From Salaquimonas sp. (GTDB lineage Bacteria > Pseudomonadota > Alphaproteobacteria > Rhizobiales > Rhizobiaceae), in assembly GCA_028289365.1 (NCBI GenBank), contig JANQQM010000023.1, forward strand, positions 1-44,310: 44,310 nt of DNA, read 5' to 3'. The notes under the pieces are model-generated. The model did not search any database. It was not told the DNA's origin and saw nothing but the letters and a program-made list of their open reading frames with translations. This document shows positions 7,709-16,979 of this stretch, one piece after another; position 1 is the stretch's first letter, and each line of letters starts with the position of its first letter. The translations under genes and the position numbers were made by a program.

Positions 7709-8938
7709 CTAGCGATCCATTACAGATGCTTGATAGGCATCCAGGTCCGATATCAGCTTCAGGCCGGTTGGAACATTGTTTCTTGCACAAAACTCATTCC
7801 ACACAGCCCCATAAGGAAGATCCTTCAACTCTTCGGTCAAGGTCAATCGTGCAGTAAAGTCAAGCGCGTCTTCAGCCGCACGAAGTTGGTCCCAGGGCTT
7901 CAAAAGCGCCTGAAGCAAGGCCTTTTGCATGTTGCGCGTTCCGATCACCCAGGCTGCTGTCCGACTGATTGTGGCATCGAAAAAGTCGAGCCCAATATGC
8001 GTGCGGCCAAGCAGATCGGCGCTGACAAGCTCATGTGCCATCGCGAGAACATCGTCGTTCAACAAGATGACGTGGTCACTGTCCCACCTTATTGGTCGCG
8101 AGACGTGCAACAATATTTCCGGAAGAGACAGCGCGACTGCGGACAGCTTGTCGGCGATATTTTCTGTTGGATGGAAATGCCCCATATCCAGACACAAGAG
8201 TGTATTATTGCGGATCGCATAGCCCAGGTAGAATTCGTGACTTCCCACGGTGCAGGCCTCGACCCCAATCCCGAACAGTTTCGATTCGACAGCATCCAGC
8301 ATCTCAGGTTTGGTCTCGGCCAACATGGTATCAAGTGAAGCCTCTAGCCGCGCGCGGGCCACAAACCGGTCGATGGGCAGATCCTTGTAGCCATCCGGCA
8401 CCCAAATGTTGTTGATGCAAGGTGAACCAAGTTCTGCGCCCATTTGCGCGGCGATGTCGCGGGTGCGACTGCCATGTTCGATCCAAAAATCGCGGATGCC
8501 CTGATCGGGGTGGGCAAGTGTCAGATTGTCGTCAGCCTTTGGGTGAGCAAAGAAGGTCGGATTGAAGTCCAACCCAATACCCACATTCTTTGCCCAGTCG
8601 ACCCAGGAGGAAAAGTGACGATATTCGATTTCATCGCGATCAGGCGATTCATCGGTGTCCATGTACATGGCGTGCAGATTCAGACGATGCCTGCCTGGAA
8701 TATTTGCGTAGGCAAATTCCAAGTCAGCGCGAAGTTCGGCTGGATTGCGCGCCCGGCCGGGGTGATTGCCTGTGGCCTGGATGCCGCCACCGGAAGTGCC
8801 TTTCTGGTTCTCGAACCCAACCACATCATCGCCCTGCCAGCAATGGACAGAGATTGGGATGTCCTGCAGAAGCGTTATCGCGGCTTCAGTATCGACACCC
8901 CATTCTGCAAACTGTGCCTTTGCAATTTCGTATCCCAT
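7709..8938 (-). CDS. rhaI: L-rhamnose isomerase
   Basis: 409 residues. It converts L-rhamnose to L-rhamnulose in the cytoplasm using divalent metals. The family blocks are conserved: ISVHCWQGDDVVGFE, GGIQATGNHPG, RLNLHAMYMDTDE, GLDFNPTFFAHPKADDN, VESKLFGIGVEACTVGSHEF, CLDMGHFHPTE, LLHVSRPIRWDSDHV and GLDFFDATISRTAAWVIG, with the Glu/Asp/His metal ligands in place. Length is normal. It starts nine bases after the rhaD stop, with GGGAGG almost touching ATG 8938, so it is co-transcribed and probably translationally coupled with rhaD. The order matches rhizobial rhaDI, which this gene symbol follows (rhaA in E. coli). Confidence 0.95.
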   Translation of the reverse strand: MGYEIAKAQFAEWGVDTEAAITLLQDIPISVHCWQGDDVVGFENQKGTSGGGIQATGNHPGRARNPAELRADLEFAYANIPGRHRLNLHAMYMDTDESPDRDEIEYRHFSSWVDWAKNVGIGLDFNPTFFAHPKADDNLTLAHPDQGIRDFWIEHGSRTRDIAAQMGAELGSPCINNIWVPDGYKDLPIDRFVARARLEASLDTMLAETKPEMLDAVESKLFGIGVEACTVGSHEFYLGYAIRNNTLLCLDMGHFHPTENIADKLSAVALSLPEILLHVSRPIRWDSDHVILLNDDVLAMAHELVSADLLGRTHIGLDFFDATISRTAAWVIGTRNMQKALLQALLKPWDQLRAAEDALDFTARLTLTEELKDLPYGAVWNEFCARNNVPTGLKLISDLDAYQASVMDR

Positions 8939-8947
8939 ACCCTCCCC

Positions 8948-11050
8948 CTATCGCGTAAAGGCCTGAACATTACCCGCGTCGACGTTCAGTATGTTACCGG
9001 TTGATTTGGAAGAATTTTCTGCGGCGAAAAAATAGCATGCCTCCGCAATATCTTCGGGCAGCACCGAGCGCTTCAGCATCGACCGGTTGCGGTACATTTC
9101 TTCCAGACCTTCCTTGTCGGTGCCGTAGGTCGAAGCGCGCTGTTCCAGCCATTCGCCTTCCCAGATTTTTGATCCTTTCAGTACCGCGTCAGGATTCACC
9201 ACGTTGACCCTGATCCCGGCTTCGGCGCCCTCAAGTGCCAGGCAGCGGGCCAGGTGAATTTCGGAGGCCTTGGCCGTGCAATAGGCGGCTGCATTGGGAG
9301 ATGCCGCTAGCCCGTTTTTGGACCCGACGAATATGATTGAGCCACCCATGTCCTGCACCCGCATCAGCTTGAAGGCTTCGCGGCTGACAAGAAAATAACC
9401 GGTCGACAGGATGTCCATGTTCCGGTTCCAAAGTTCCAGCGATGTGTCCTCAACCGACGCAGAAGAAGCGATCCCGGCGTTTGAAACCAGAATGTCGACA
9501 CCACCGAACTCTACCGCGGTCTCCGCGAAGGATTGAGCCACTGCGGCTTCATCGGTGACGTCCATCAGAATGGTGCGTATCACATCCCTACCGAAACTCC
9601 GGGACAGGAGATCTTCAGTGGCGGCTAGATTGTCCGCATCGATATCGGCGAGCATGACGCAGGCGCCTTCTGCCAGATAGCGCCCAGCTGTGGCGGCCCC
9701 GATCCCGCCCGCGCCACCGGTGACCATCGCCACCCGGCCAGCCAGCGATTTGGGCTTCGGCATACGTTGCAGCTTGGCCTCTTCGAGAAGCCAATATTCG
9801 ATGTCGAAGGCCTCCTGTTCGGCTAGTCCGCAATATTCGCTCACCGCGCTCGCCCCGCGCATCACATTGATGGCGTTGACGTAGAATTCACCGGAAATCC
9901 GGGCAGTCGCCTTGTCCTTGGCAAAGGTGATCATGCCCACGCCCGGGATCAGATAAACAACGGCATTTGGATCCCTCAACTCAGGAGAATCGTCGTGCTT
10001 GCAGCGTTCGTAATATGCGGCGTAGTCCTCGCGGTACGCGGCGATCTGGGCCGGGAGGATTTGGAGAACCTCGTCAAGGTTGTATTTTGCCGGATCAAAT
10101 CCCAAGACCAGGGGGCGGATCTTTGTCCGCAGGAAATGATCAGGGCAGGACGTGCCAAGTGCCGCGAGGCGTTCCATGTCTTTCGCGTCGACGAATTCAA
10201 GCACGGCATCAGTGTCATTGAAATGCCCGACCATATGCTGGTTCCCGCTGACGAAGCCCCGAATCGCAGGCATCAGGCGGGCCGCGACAGTACGACGGTC
10301 AGCAGGCGAAAGGCTCTCATGCTTTGCACCACCGAAGGCTTTCACATCGGCAGTGCGTTTAGCCAGCCACTCAGTAGCCACGTTGATTACTTCGATGGTG
10401 CAATCGTAGCATTCCTTCGCCGTATTGCCCCAAGTGAACAAGCCGTGGCTTTCCAGAACTACCCCGTCGGCGTCCGGATTTTCGAGGCAGAACTTCTCCA
10501 GCCACAGGCCCAATTCGTATCCGGGGCGCTTCCACGGCAGCCATCCGATCCGGTCGCCAAAAATCTCTTTCGTCAACTCACGCGAGTTTTTCGAAGCCGC
10601 AATCGCGATTATGGCATCGGCATGAACATGATCGACATGGGCGCGCGGAACACAGGCGTGCAGCGGTGTGTCAATGGATGCTGCACGCGGATTTAAATTG
10701 TAAGTACAATGCGGAAGATAGCCGACCATTTCGTCTTCAAAATCTACCCCGCGATATAGCGTTTTGAGCGCGTTGAGCTTGTCCATATAGAGCGTGGCGA
10801 AACCGTCGCGCTTCATAGATCCGATGTCTCCACCAGACCCCTTGACCCAAAGCACCTCGACTTCTTGACCTGTTAGCGGGTCGATTTCCGTGACCTTGGC
10901 CGAGGTGTTGCCGCCGCCATAATTAGTCACACGCTTGTCAGAACCAAGTATGTTGGAGCGATAAAGAAGCAGTTCCGACTCGGACATTCCGCTTGCGACC
11001 TTGCTGTCCCACCGGTTCTCAAGAAGCTGGTTTTCGACCTTTTTCAACAT
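8948..11050 (-). CDS. rhaD: Bifunctional rhamnulose-1-phosphate aldolase / lactaldehyde dehydrogenase
   Basis: 700 residues in two fused enzymes. Residues 1 to about 420 are a class II aldolase: YGGGNTS at 44-50, zinc-type histidines in AHVDHVHADA (138-146), and SHG at 201-203. It splits L-rhamnulose-1-phosphate into DHAP and L-lactaldehyde. Residues about 437-700 are a short-chain dehydrogenase: TGGAGGIG 444-451, NAG 524-526, Ser577, Tyr590 and Lys594 (YCTAK). It is expected to oxidise lactaldehyde to lactate with NAD. The fusion is well known in rhizobia and Bacillus (TIGR02632-type) and spares the cell free aldehyde. AGGGGG precedes ATG 11050. It is the first gene of the rhaDI operon, divergent from rhaR across 185 bases. 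Confidence 0.95.
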   Translation of the reverse strand: MLKKVENQLLENRWDSKVASGMSESELLLYRSNILGSDKRVTNYGGGNTSAKVTEIDPLTGQEVEVLWVKGSGGDIGSMKRDGFATLYMDKLNALKTLYRGVDFEDEMVGYLPHCTYNLNPRAASIDTPLHACVPRAHVDHVHADAIIAIAASKNSRELTKEIFGDRIGWLPWKRPGYELGLWLEKFCLENPDADGVVLESHGLFTWGNTAKECYDCTIEVINVATEWLAKRTADVKAFGGAKHESLSPADRRTVAARLMPAIRGFVSGNQHMVGHFNDTDAVLEFVDAKDMERLAALGTSCPDHFLRTKIRPLVLGFDPAKYNLDEVLQILPAQIAAYREDYAAYYERCKHDDSPELRDPNAVVYLIPGVGMITFAKDKATARISGEFYVNAINVMRGASAVSEYCGLAEQEAFDIEYWLLEEAKLQRMPKPKSLAGRVAMVTGGAGGIGAATAGRYLAEGACVMLADIDADNLAATEDLLSRSFGRDVIRTILMDVTDEAAVAQSFAETAVEFGGVDILVSNAGIASSASVEDTSLELWNRNMDILSTGYFLVSREAFKLMRVQDMGGSIIFVGSKNGLAASPNAAAYCTAKASEIHLARCLALEGAEAGIRVNVVNPDAVLKGSKIWEGEWLEQRASTYGTDKEGLEEMYRNRSMLKRSVLPEDIAEACYFFAAENSSKSTGNILNVDAGNVQAFTR

Positions 11051-11121
11051 TCTGCCCCCTCTGTCTTACGGAGTAATTGGCCGCGAAGTTAGTCCTAGGG
11101 TTAGTCTGACGCATCCATAAG

Positions 11122-11192
11122 TCAATCACAAATTGTCAAAAACAGTCAAGTTATTCCACAATTTGAAGGAAAATGACTGAAAATGATTGACA
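11122..11192. promoter_or_regulatory. Repeated TGTCAA/CAGTCA half-sites between rhaD and rhaR, candidate RhaR operators
   Basis: The 185-base divergent gap contains GTCAATCA (11121-11128), TGTCAAAAACAGTCA (11134-11148) and, inverted, TGACTGAAAATGATTGACA (11174-11192). The last, read on the minus strand, begins TGTCAATCA and ends CAGTCA, so it shares both ends with the left elements. Repeated half-sites flanking both promoters fit a DeoR-type repressor holding both operons until a phosphorylated rhamnose intermediate appears. Promoter hexamers were not resolved. Confidence 0.5.
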
Positions 11193-11235
11193 GGCGCAAT
11201 AAATCTAAGCACCCTTGGAGTCACGGGAGACAAAA

Positions 11236-12066
11236 TTGCACGAAAAAGAGCGACATAGGATCATCATATCAGCGGTGCAGGAACGCCCGGTCGCGACCGT
11301 GTTTGATCTGTGCAATATGACCGGTGTCTCAGAAGCAACTATCCGCAGGGACATCTCCACACTTCACGTTCAACAGAAACTCCGCCGGGTCCGTGGCGGT
11401 GCTGAAGCAATCAACCCACCACAAGTTGTTGGTCTTGCCGGCCGCCCCTTCGTCGTCAACGAGACCCTCCACATATCTGAAAAACAAGCCATTGCGCGCG
11501 CAGCGGTAGACCTTTGCCAGGACGGCGACAGCATTATCATCAATGGCGGCACGACGACGTTCCAGATGGTGCACCCTCTTGTTAATCGGCGCATGCAGAT
11601 ATTCACCAACTCCTTCCCGATCGCGGAGCACCTGCTGAAGCATTCCAAGAACACGATCATGTTGTCGGGTGGTGCCATCTATCGCGAACAGAACATCATC
11701 TTGTCGCCCTTTGATAACGATGTGACACGGAACTTTTATGCCAAGCGGATGTTTATGGGCGCGCAGGGGCTGGGACCCATTGGTTTGATGGAGGCCGACC
11801 CCCTTTTGATACAGGCGGAACAAAAGCTGATCGGTCAGGCCGACGAATTGGTTGTCTTGGTCGATAGCTCGAAGTTCAGCCAACGATCAAGTCTGGTTTT
11901 ATGCCAGCTAGACCGCATCACTACCGTTATCACGGATGAAGGCATATCGGACAAGGCTGCGGCGATGCTTGAAGTTGCCGATGTAAACCTGATCGTCGCC
12001 CAGACGGGCGGCGCTCAAGAGGACGAGGCGGCCTCCCAACTGCCTCAGCAATTTGAAACCCAATAG
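11236..12066 (+). CDS. rhaR: DeoR-family transcriptional regulator of rhamnose genes
   Basis: 276 residues. TTG 11236 is chosen as start because GGGAG lies six bases upstream; an earlier in-frame TTG at 11215 has no such site. The N-terminal helix-turn-helix of the DeoR/GlpR type reads ATVFDLCNMTGVSEATIRRD followed by LRRVRGGAEAI. The C-terminal sugar-phosphate sensor domain shows INGGTTTFQM, LSGGAIYREQ and LVDSSKF. DeoR-type RhaR controls rhamnose genes in Rhizobium, unlike the AraC-type regulators of enterobacteria. It sits directly upstream of rhaS and is probably co-transcribed (22-base gap). The likely effector is a phosphorylated rhamnose intermediate. Confidence 0.9.
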   Translation: MHEKERHRIIISAVQERPVATVFDLCNMTGVSEATIRRDISTLHVQQKLRRVRGGAEAINPPQVVGLAGRPFVVNETLHISEKQAIARAAVDLCQDGDSIIINGGTTTFQMVHPLVNRRMQIFTNSFPIAEHLLKHSKNTIMLSGGAIYREQNIILSPFDNDVTRNFYAKRMFMGAQGLGPIGLMEADPLLIQAEQKLIGQADELVVLVDSSKFSQRSSLVLCQLDRITTVITDEGISDKAAAMLEVADVNLIVAQTGGAQEDEAASQLPQQFETQ

Positions 12067-12088
12067 TGACTTTCAGGGAGGAACCAAT

Positions 12089-13087
12089 ATGAAACGTCGC
12101 ACTTTTACTTCACTGGTTGCCGGGCTTGGCCTTGCGGCCAGCATGTTAAGCACAACTGCGGTTGCGCAAGACAACATGCGTATCGCACTGGTTGTCAAAG
12201 CACTTGGCATCGGCTTCTTCGAAGCAGCTGCCGAAGGCGCCAATGAGGCCGCGGGAGAACTCGGCAATGTAGAGATCATCTACACTGGTCCGACTGACAC
12301 CACCGCAGAAGGTCAGATCGAAGTCATCAATTCGCTCATCGCTCAGGGCGTTGATGCCATTGCCATCTCGGCCAATGACCCCGATGCGCTGGTTCCCGCG
12401 CTTAAACGTGCCATGGATCGCGGCATCACGGTGATATCCTGGGACTCCGGCGTTGCTGAAGGTGGCCGTCAGATGCACCTGAACCCTTCATCCACTCCGC
12501 TGATTGGTAATACGATCATCAAGCTGGCTGCGGACCATATGCCGGATGGTGGCGATGTTGCGATATTGTCCGCAACAGCGACGGCAACCAACCAAAATGC
12601 CTGGATCGAGGCCGCCAAGGAAGTGTTGCCAAACTATGAAGGCGTCAACCTCGTCGCCACGGTCTATGGCGATGACCTTTCCGACAAATCCTATCGTGAA
12701 GCCCAGGGGCTGATGGCTTCTTACCCTAATCTGAAGGCAATCATCGCACCAACAACAGTTGGCATCCTTGCCTCCTGCCAGGCGGTAACAGACGCTGGCA
12801 AGATCGGCGAGATCAACGTGACAGGCCTCGGGCTTCCGTCGGAAATGGCCGGCTGTGTAGACTCTGGCGCGACAAAGAGTTTTGCAATCTGGAACCCGAT
12901 TGACCTAGGCTATTCTGCAACCATGCTGGCGCATGCGCTTGCAAAGGGTGCCGAAGCTGGACCGGGTGCAGAGATCCCCATGGGCCGGATGGGTTCCGTG
13001 AAACTTGACGACACCAATGCAGCTGCGATGGCGGATCCGTTCACCTATGACAGCTCGAACATCGATCAGTTCAAGTCGATATTCTAA
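12089..13087 (+). CDS. rhaS: Rhamnose ABC transporter, periplasmic binding protein
   Basis: 332 residues from ATG 12089 (GGGAGGA eight bases upstream; a longer in-frame ATG at 12053 lies inside rhaR). The signal peptide is MKRRTFTSLVAGLGLAASM with cleavage near AVA|QD. The mature protein is a type I ribose-family binding fold: RIALVVKALGIGFFEAAAEG, the second-strand block DAIAISANDPDALVPALKRA, and SWDSGV. It binds sugar, judged by context L-rhamnose, and delivers it to RhaPQT. The gene is followed by a perfect 11-bp stem-loop, which should favour excess binding protein over membrane parts. Confidence 0.93.
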   Translation: MKRRTFTSLVAGLGLAASMLSTTAVAQDNMRIALVVKALGIGFFEAAAEGANEAAGELGNVEIIYTGPTDTTAEGQIEVINSLIAQGVDAIAISANDPDALVPALKRAMDRGITVISWDSGVAEGGRQMHLNPSSTPLIGNTIIKLAADHMPDGGDVAILSATATATNQNAWIEAAKEVLPNYEGVNLVATVYGDDLSDKSYREAQGLMASYPNLKAIIAPTTVGILASCQAVTDAGKIGEINVTGLGLPSEMAGCVDSGATKSFAIWNPIDLGYSATMLAHALAKGAEAGPGAEIPMGRMGSVKLDDTNAAAMADPFTYDSSNIDQFKSIF

Positions 13088-13096
13088 TCTAGATAC

Positions 13097-13128
13097 GTTC
13101 CGGCGCAGGGACGCGCTTGCGCCGGAAC
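13097..13128 (+). terminator. Stem-loop after rhaS (partial terminator / mRNA stabiliser)
   Basis: GTTCCGGCGCA (13097-13107) pairs perfectly with TGCGCCGGAAC (13118-13128) around a ten-base loop, followed by ACGTTTTCGCTTTCTCTT. The T-run is broken, so read-through into rhaT is expected. Position directly after a binding-protein gene is typical for elements that protect the upstream mRNA. Confidence 0.75.
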
Positions 13129-13183
13129 ACGTTTTCGCTTTCTCTTAACAAACACTTGAATTCAGTTGGAGTTGAGACCTGAC

Positions 13184-14707
13184 GTGTCCACCCTGACCGC
13201 ATCCGATATTGATCCCTTGCTCTCTCTTTCGGGGGTTACCAAGTCTTTTCCAGGCGTGCGGGCGCTGTCGGATGTTTCTCTGAACTTATACCCCGGAAAA
13301 GTGACGGCGCTGGTTGGCGAAAACGGCGCGGGAAAGTCGACGGTAGTGAAGGTTTTGACCGGCATCTACCAACCCGATGAGGGTGAGATCGAAATTGAAG
13401 GCCAGCAGGTTCGTTTTCCAACGCCGCAGTCGGCAGAGAGCGCAGGTGTCACTGCTATCCATCAGGAAACGGTGCTGTTTGATGAATTGTCAGTGGCCGA
13501 GAATATCTTTCTTGGCCATGCACCCAAAGGCAAGTTCGGATTAATCGATAAATCCGTGATGACATCACGCGCCAGCGAAATTTTATCGGGGATCGGCGCC
13601 AACATAGAACCAAGCGCGACGCTAAAGGACCTGGGAACGGCCAACAAGCATCTGGTTGCCATTGCTCGTGCCCTCAGCATTGATGCGCGCGCCGTCATCA
13701 TGGATGAACCCACGGCCGCGCTTAGCCAAAAGGAAATCGAAGAATTGTATGACCTGGTCGAGGGTCTTAAGGCACAAGGAAAGGCAATCCTTTTCATTAG
13801 TCACAAATTCGACGAAATTTTTCGGATTGCGGACTTCTACACCGTTTACCGGGACGGCCAGATGGTCGGCGAAGGAGCGATAACGGATGTGAGCGAACCT
13901 GAACTCGTCAAGATGATGGTTGGACGCGATGTTAACCAGATTTATCCCGAACGCGATCACAACATAGGCACAGACATCCTTGAAGTCGAAGGATATGAAC
14001 ACCCGACAGAGTTTGCGGACATTGGGTTCAACCTGCGGCAGGGCGAAATCCTCGGTTTCTACGGTCTCGTTGGTGCGGGACGTTCTGAGTTCATGCAAGC
14101 CCTCTTTGGAATTACGCGGCCATCGGGCGGAACAGTCAAGATTGATGGCGCGCCCGTTACGATCCGCTCCCCCGCGGACGCAGTTGAATGCGGCATCGTC
14201 TACGTACCCGAAGACAGAGGCAGGCAGGGAACCATTGGCGCCTTGCCTATTTTTCAGAATGTTACATTGCCTTCGCTTGCGCGAACCTCGCGTCATGGCT
14301 TCATCAATCTCGCCAATGAATTCAAGCTGGCTCGAGAATATACCGAACGACTGGACCTTCGTGCGGCCTCTCTGGACACGGACGTCGGGAACCTTTCGGG
14401 CGGCAACCAGCAGAAGGTAGTCATCGCCAAGTGGTTGGCCACGCGGCCCAAGGTCATCATTCTCGACGAACCTACAAAGGGCATCGATATTGGATCGAAA
14501 GCTGCTGTCCACGAATTCATGGCAGAGTTGGCGGCACAGGGACTTGCCATCATCATGGTCAGTTCCGAAATCCCGGAAATCGTCGGCATGTCTGACCGCG
14601 TTATTGTTATGCGCGAGGGGCGCATTGCGACAGAACTAAACCGCGCAGAGATCACGCCCGAGACGCTCGTTAGTCATGCCGCCGGTATCAGGGAGGCAGC
14701 GCAATGA
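13184..14707 (+). CDS. rhaT: Rhamnose ABC transporter, double ATP-binding subunit
   Basis: 507 residues from GTG 13184; TTG 13166 is an alternative, and the ribosome site is weak for both. Two ABC domains are in tandem as in RbsA/XylG. The first has Walker A GENGAGKST (45-53) and Walker B VIMDEPTAALS, with a diverged signature (LGTANKHLV). The second has GLVGAGRSEFMQALFG in place of a strict Walker A, signature LSGGNQQKV and Walker B VIILDEPTKGIDIG. A degenerate second Walker A is usual in this sugar-importer family. It energises uptake through RhaP and RhaQ. The stop overlaps the rhaP start (ATGA-type, four bases). Confidence 0.93.
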   Translation: MSTLTASDIDPLLSLSGVTKSFPGVRALSDVSLNLYPGKVTALVGENGAGKSTVVKVLTGIYQPDEGEIEIEGQQVRFPTPQSAESAGVTAIHQETVLFDELSVAENIFLGHAPKGKFGLIDKSVMTSRASEILSGIGANIEPSATLKDLGTANKHLVAIARALSIDARAVIMDEPTAALSQKEIEELYDLVEGLKAQGKAILFISHKFDEIFRIADFYTVYRDGQMVGEGAITDVSEPELVKMMVGRDVNQIYPERDHNIGTDILEVEGYEHPTEFADIGFNLRQGEILGFYGLVGAGRSEFMQALFGITRPSGGTVKIDGAPVTIRSPADAVECGIVYVPEDRGRQGTIGALPIFQNVTLPSLARTSRHGFINLANEFKLAREYTERLDLRAASLDTDVGNLSGGNQQKVVIAKWLATRPKVIILDEPTKGIDIGSKAAVHEFMAELAAQGLAIIMVSSEIPEIVGMSDRVIVMREGRIATELNRAEITPETLVSHAAGIREAAQ

Positions 14708-15684
14708 AACGATTCCTTGCCTCGCGCGAACTGCTTCTTTTAATTGCGATCGGATTGCTGCTCGGAGTGATATCCAGCCGTTTCCCGGCATTTATCGCGC
14801 CATCGAACCTTGTCGCTGTATTCAACGACACCTCGCCACTGATCCTCTTGGCCATCGGGCAAATGATCGTGATTCTGACCAAGTGTATCGACCTCTCGGT
14901 CGCGGCCAACCTTGCGCTTACAGGCATGGTCGTATCGCTTATCAACATCGCCGTGCCGGGTTTGCCTATCGTGGTAATGTTATTTATCGCGGTCGCTTTC
15001 GGTGCTGTTCTAGGCATGTTCAATGGTCTTCTGGTCTGGAAGCTGGCCATCCCGCCGATCGTGGTGACGCTTGGCACGATGACAATCTTTCGCGGCACCA
15101 TTTTTCTACTGACCGAGGGCAAATGGGTAAACAGCCACGAGATGAGCGATACGTTCAAAGCCTTCCCAAGGACCGAAATCCTTGGTTTGCCGGTGCTGAG
15201 CTGGATCGCGATTGCAGTGGTAATCCTGTTTACGATCGTCATGACGCGCACCACACTGGGCCGCGCCTTTTATGCAGCCGGCGGCAATCCGCACGCTGCC
15301 ACCTATGCCGGTATAAACGTCGGTCGAACCCAGTTCTGGGCTTTTACCATTTCCGGTGCCTTGGCAGGTCTTACCGGATATCTCTGGGTATCTCGTTTTG
15401 CCGTGGCTTATGTTGACGTCGCTGGCGGGTTTGAGCTGACGGTTGTCGCGGCCTGCGTCATCGGTGGCGTTTCAATCATGGGTGGCATCGGATCTGTACC
15501 AGGGGCACTATTGGGGGCACTTTTCCTCGGAATCATCGCCAACGCGCTGCCGGTAGTGAACATATCACCTTTCTGGCAGATGGCGATCTCGGGTGGGGCG
15601 ATTATTATCGCGGTTGTGCTGAACGCTCAGGCCAACCGTACCCCAGGTCGGATCATCCTGAAACGCGCGGAGCATGCAACATGA
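14704..15684 (+). CDS. rhaP: Rhamnose ABC transporter permease
   Basis: 326 residues, a polytopic inner-membrane protein of the RbsC family (BPD_transp_2). Hydrophobic segments run through its length, with the family blocks GQMIVILTKCIDLSVAANLAL, PPIVVTLGTMTIFRGTIF, GNPHAATYAGI and GGVSIMGGIGSVPGALLGAL. It pairs with RhaQ to form the channel and is driven by RhaT. It overlaps rhaT by four bases at its start and rhaQ by four at its end, so the genes are translationally coupled. Confidence 0.92.
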   Translation: MKRFLASRELLLLIAIGLLLGVISSRFPAFIAPSNLVAVFNDTSPLILLAIGQMIVILTKCIDLSVAANLALTGMVVSLINIAVPGLPIVVMLFIAVAFGAVLGMFNGLLVWKLAIPPIVVTLGTMTIFRGTIFLLTEGKWVNSHEMSDTFKAFPRTEILGLPVLSWIAIAVVILFTIVMTRTTLGRAFYAAGGNPHAATYAGINVGRTQFWAFTISGALAGLTGYLWVSRFAVAYVDVAGGFELTVVAACVIGGVSIMGGIGSVPGALLGALFLGIIANALPVVNISPFWQMAISGGAIIIAVVLNAQANRTPGRIILKRAEHAT

Positions 15685-16664
15685 CGACGACCTCCCGCAT
15701 GATTCCCGATCGCCTGCAGACCCCGCTGGAGCGAAAACTGAAAAGCTGGGAAAGCCTCTTGATGCTGGTCGCAATTGGCATCTTCATCATCAATTCATTT
15801 GCCTCACCCTACTTTCTGAACGTCTGGAATCTATCCGACGCGACGTTCAACTTTACTGAGAAGGCTATGATCGCCTTTGCCATGGCGCTATTGATCATAT
15901 CCGGTGAGATTGATCTTTCGGTCGCCGCCATTATCGCGCTGGCTTCGACCGCCATGGGAGCGGCGGTCCAGCTTGGCGTCAGCACCGAGGGACTGGTGCT
16001 TATCGGCCTTCTGGTGGGATTGGCCTGCGGAGCCTTCAATGGTTTCCTCGTTACCGGACTCGGACTGCCGTCAATCGTGGTTACCATTGGCACAATGAGC
16101 CTCTTCCGGGGCATCAGTTTCATCATACTCGGCGATCAGGCCTATCGCGGCTATCCTTCTGATTTCGCATTTTTCGGACAGGGATATGTTTGGTGGGTGA
16201 TCACGTTCGAGTTCGTGCTTTTCGCAATCATCGCGGTGATCTATGCAATTATCCTCCATATGACCAATTTTGGCCGCGCAGTCTATGCTATCGGCAACAA
16301 CGCTACTGCAGCGCTATTCTCCGGCATCCGTGTGGGTCGGGTGAAATTCATCCTCTTCCTACTTACTGGCCTCATGTCGGGGGTCGCAGCGATCTGCCTT
16401 ACTTCGCGCCTGGGCTCGACCCGGCCATCCATCGCCGTCGGGTGGGAGCTTGAAATTGTCACCATGGTTGTACTTGGTGGCGTCAGCATCCTCGGCGGCT
16501 CCGGCTCAATCCCTGGCGTAGTGATTGCAGCTTTCGTTATGGGGCTGGTGACCTTCGGGCTTGGCCTTTTGAATGTGCCCGGTATCGTGATGTCGATCGT
16601 GATCGGGGCGCTTCTGATATCAGTCATAGCCTTGCCGCGGCTTTGGTCAATGTGGAGGACATGA
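15681..16664 (+). CDS. rhaQ: Rhamnose ABC transporter permease
   Basis: 327 residues, a second RbsC-type permease, diverged from RhaP but with the same landmarks: IISGEIDLSVAAIIALAST, LPSIVVTIGTMSLFRG, GNNATAALFSGI and LGGVSILGGSGSIPGVVIAAF. About eight to ten membrane helices are expected. It starts four bases inside rhaP and abuts rhaU (stop ends at 16664, ATG 16665). It forms a heterodimeric channel with RhaP. Confidence 0.92.
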   Translation: MTTTSRMIPDRLQTPLERKLKSWESLLMLVAIGIFIINSFASPYFLNVWNLSDATFNFTEKAMIAFAMALLIISGEIDLSVAAIIALASTAMGAAVQLGVSTEGLVLIGLLVGLACGAFNGFLVTGLGLPSIVVTIGTMSLFRGISFIILGDQAYRGYPSDFAFFGQGYVWWVITFEFVLFAIIAVIYAIILHMTNFGRAVYAIGNNATAALFSGIRVGRVKFILFLLTGLMSGVAAICLTSRLGSTRPSIAVGWELEIVTMVVLGGVSILGGSGSIPGVVIAAFVMGLVTFGLGLLNVPGIVMSIVIGALLISVIALPRLWSMWRT

Positions 16665-16979
16665 ATGGAAAAATACGCCTTCAAGATGCACCTGAACCCC
16701 GGTTGCAAGGACGAGTACAAGAAACGCCACGATGAGATCTGGCCAGAACTTGTCACCTTGCTCAAAGAAGCGGGCGTGTCGGATTATTCTATCCACCTGG
16801 ATGAGGAGACCGATACGCTGTTTGGTGTCCTGTGGCGGACTGACGATCACGGAATGGATGCCTTGCCAAACCACGATATCATGCAACGTTGGTGGGCCCA
16901 CATGGCCGATATCATGGAAACCAGGCCTGACAACGAACCGGTGGCGGTTCCGCTGACGTCCGTCTTTCATATGCCATGA
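16665..16979 (+). CDS. rhaU: L-rhamnose mutarotase
   Basis: 104 residues, normal for RhaM/RhaU. It interconverts alpha and beta anomers of L-rhamnose, supplying the form the isomerase and kinase route needs. Family residues are visible: [28 protein letters not shown], and the tail [10 protein letters not shown]. It is cytoplasmic and dimeric in the family. In Rhizobium leguminosarum RhaU is required for growth on rhamnose. It sits without gap after rhaQ and overlaps rhaK by four bases. Confidence 0.95.
   Translation: MEKYAFKMHLNPGCKDEYKKRHDEIWPELVTLLKEAGVSDYSIHLDEETDTLFGVLWRTDDHGMDALPNHDIMQRWWAHMADIMETRPDNEPVAVPLTSVFHMP

Noticed and set aside
11163-11215. TTGACA/TTGAAG as -35 elements for rhaR
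   Set aside because: No acceptable -10 at proper distance was found, so no promoter is called.
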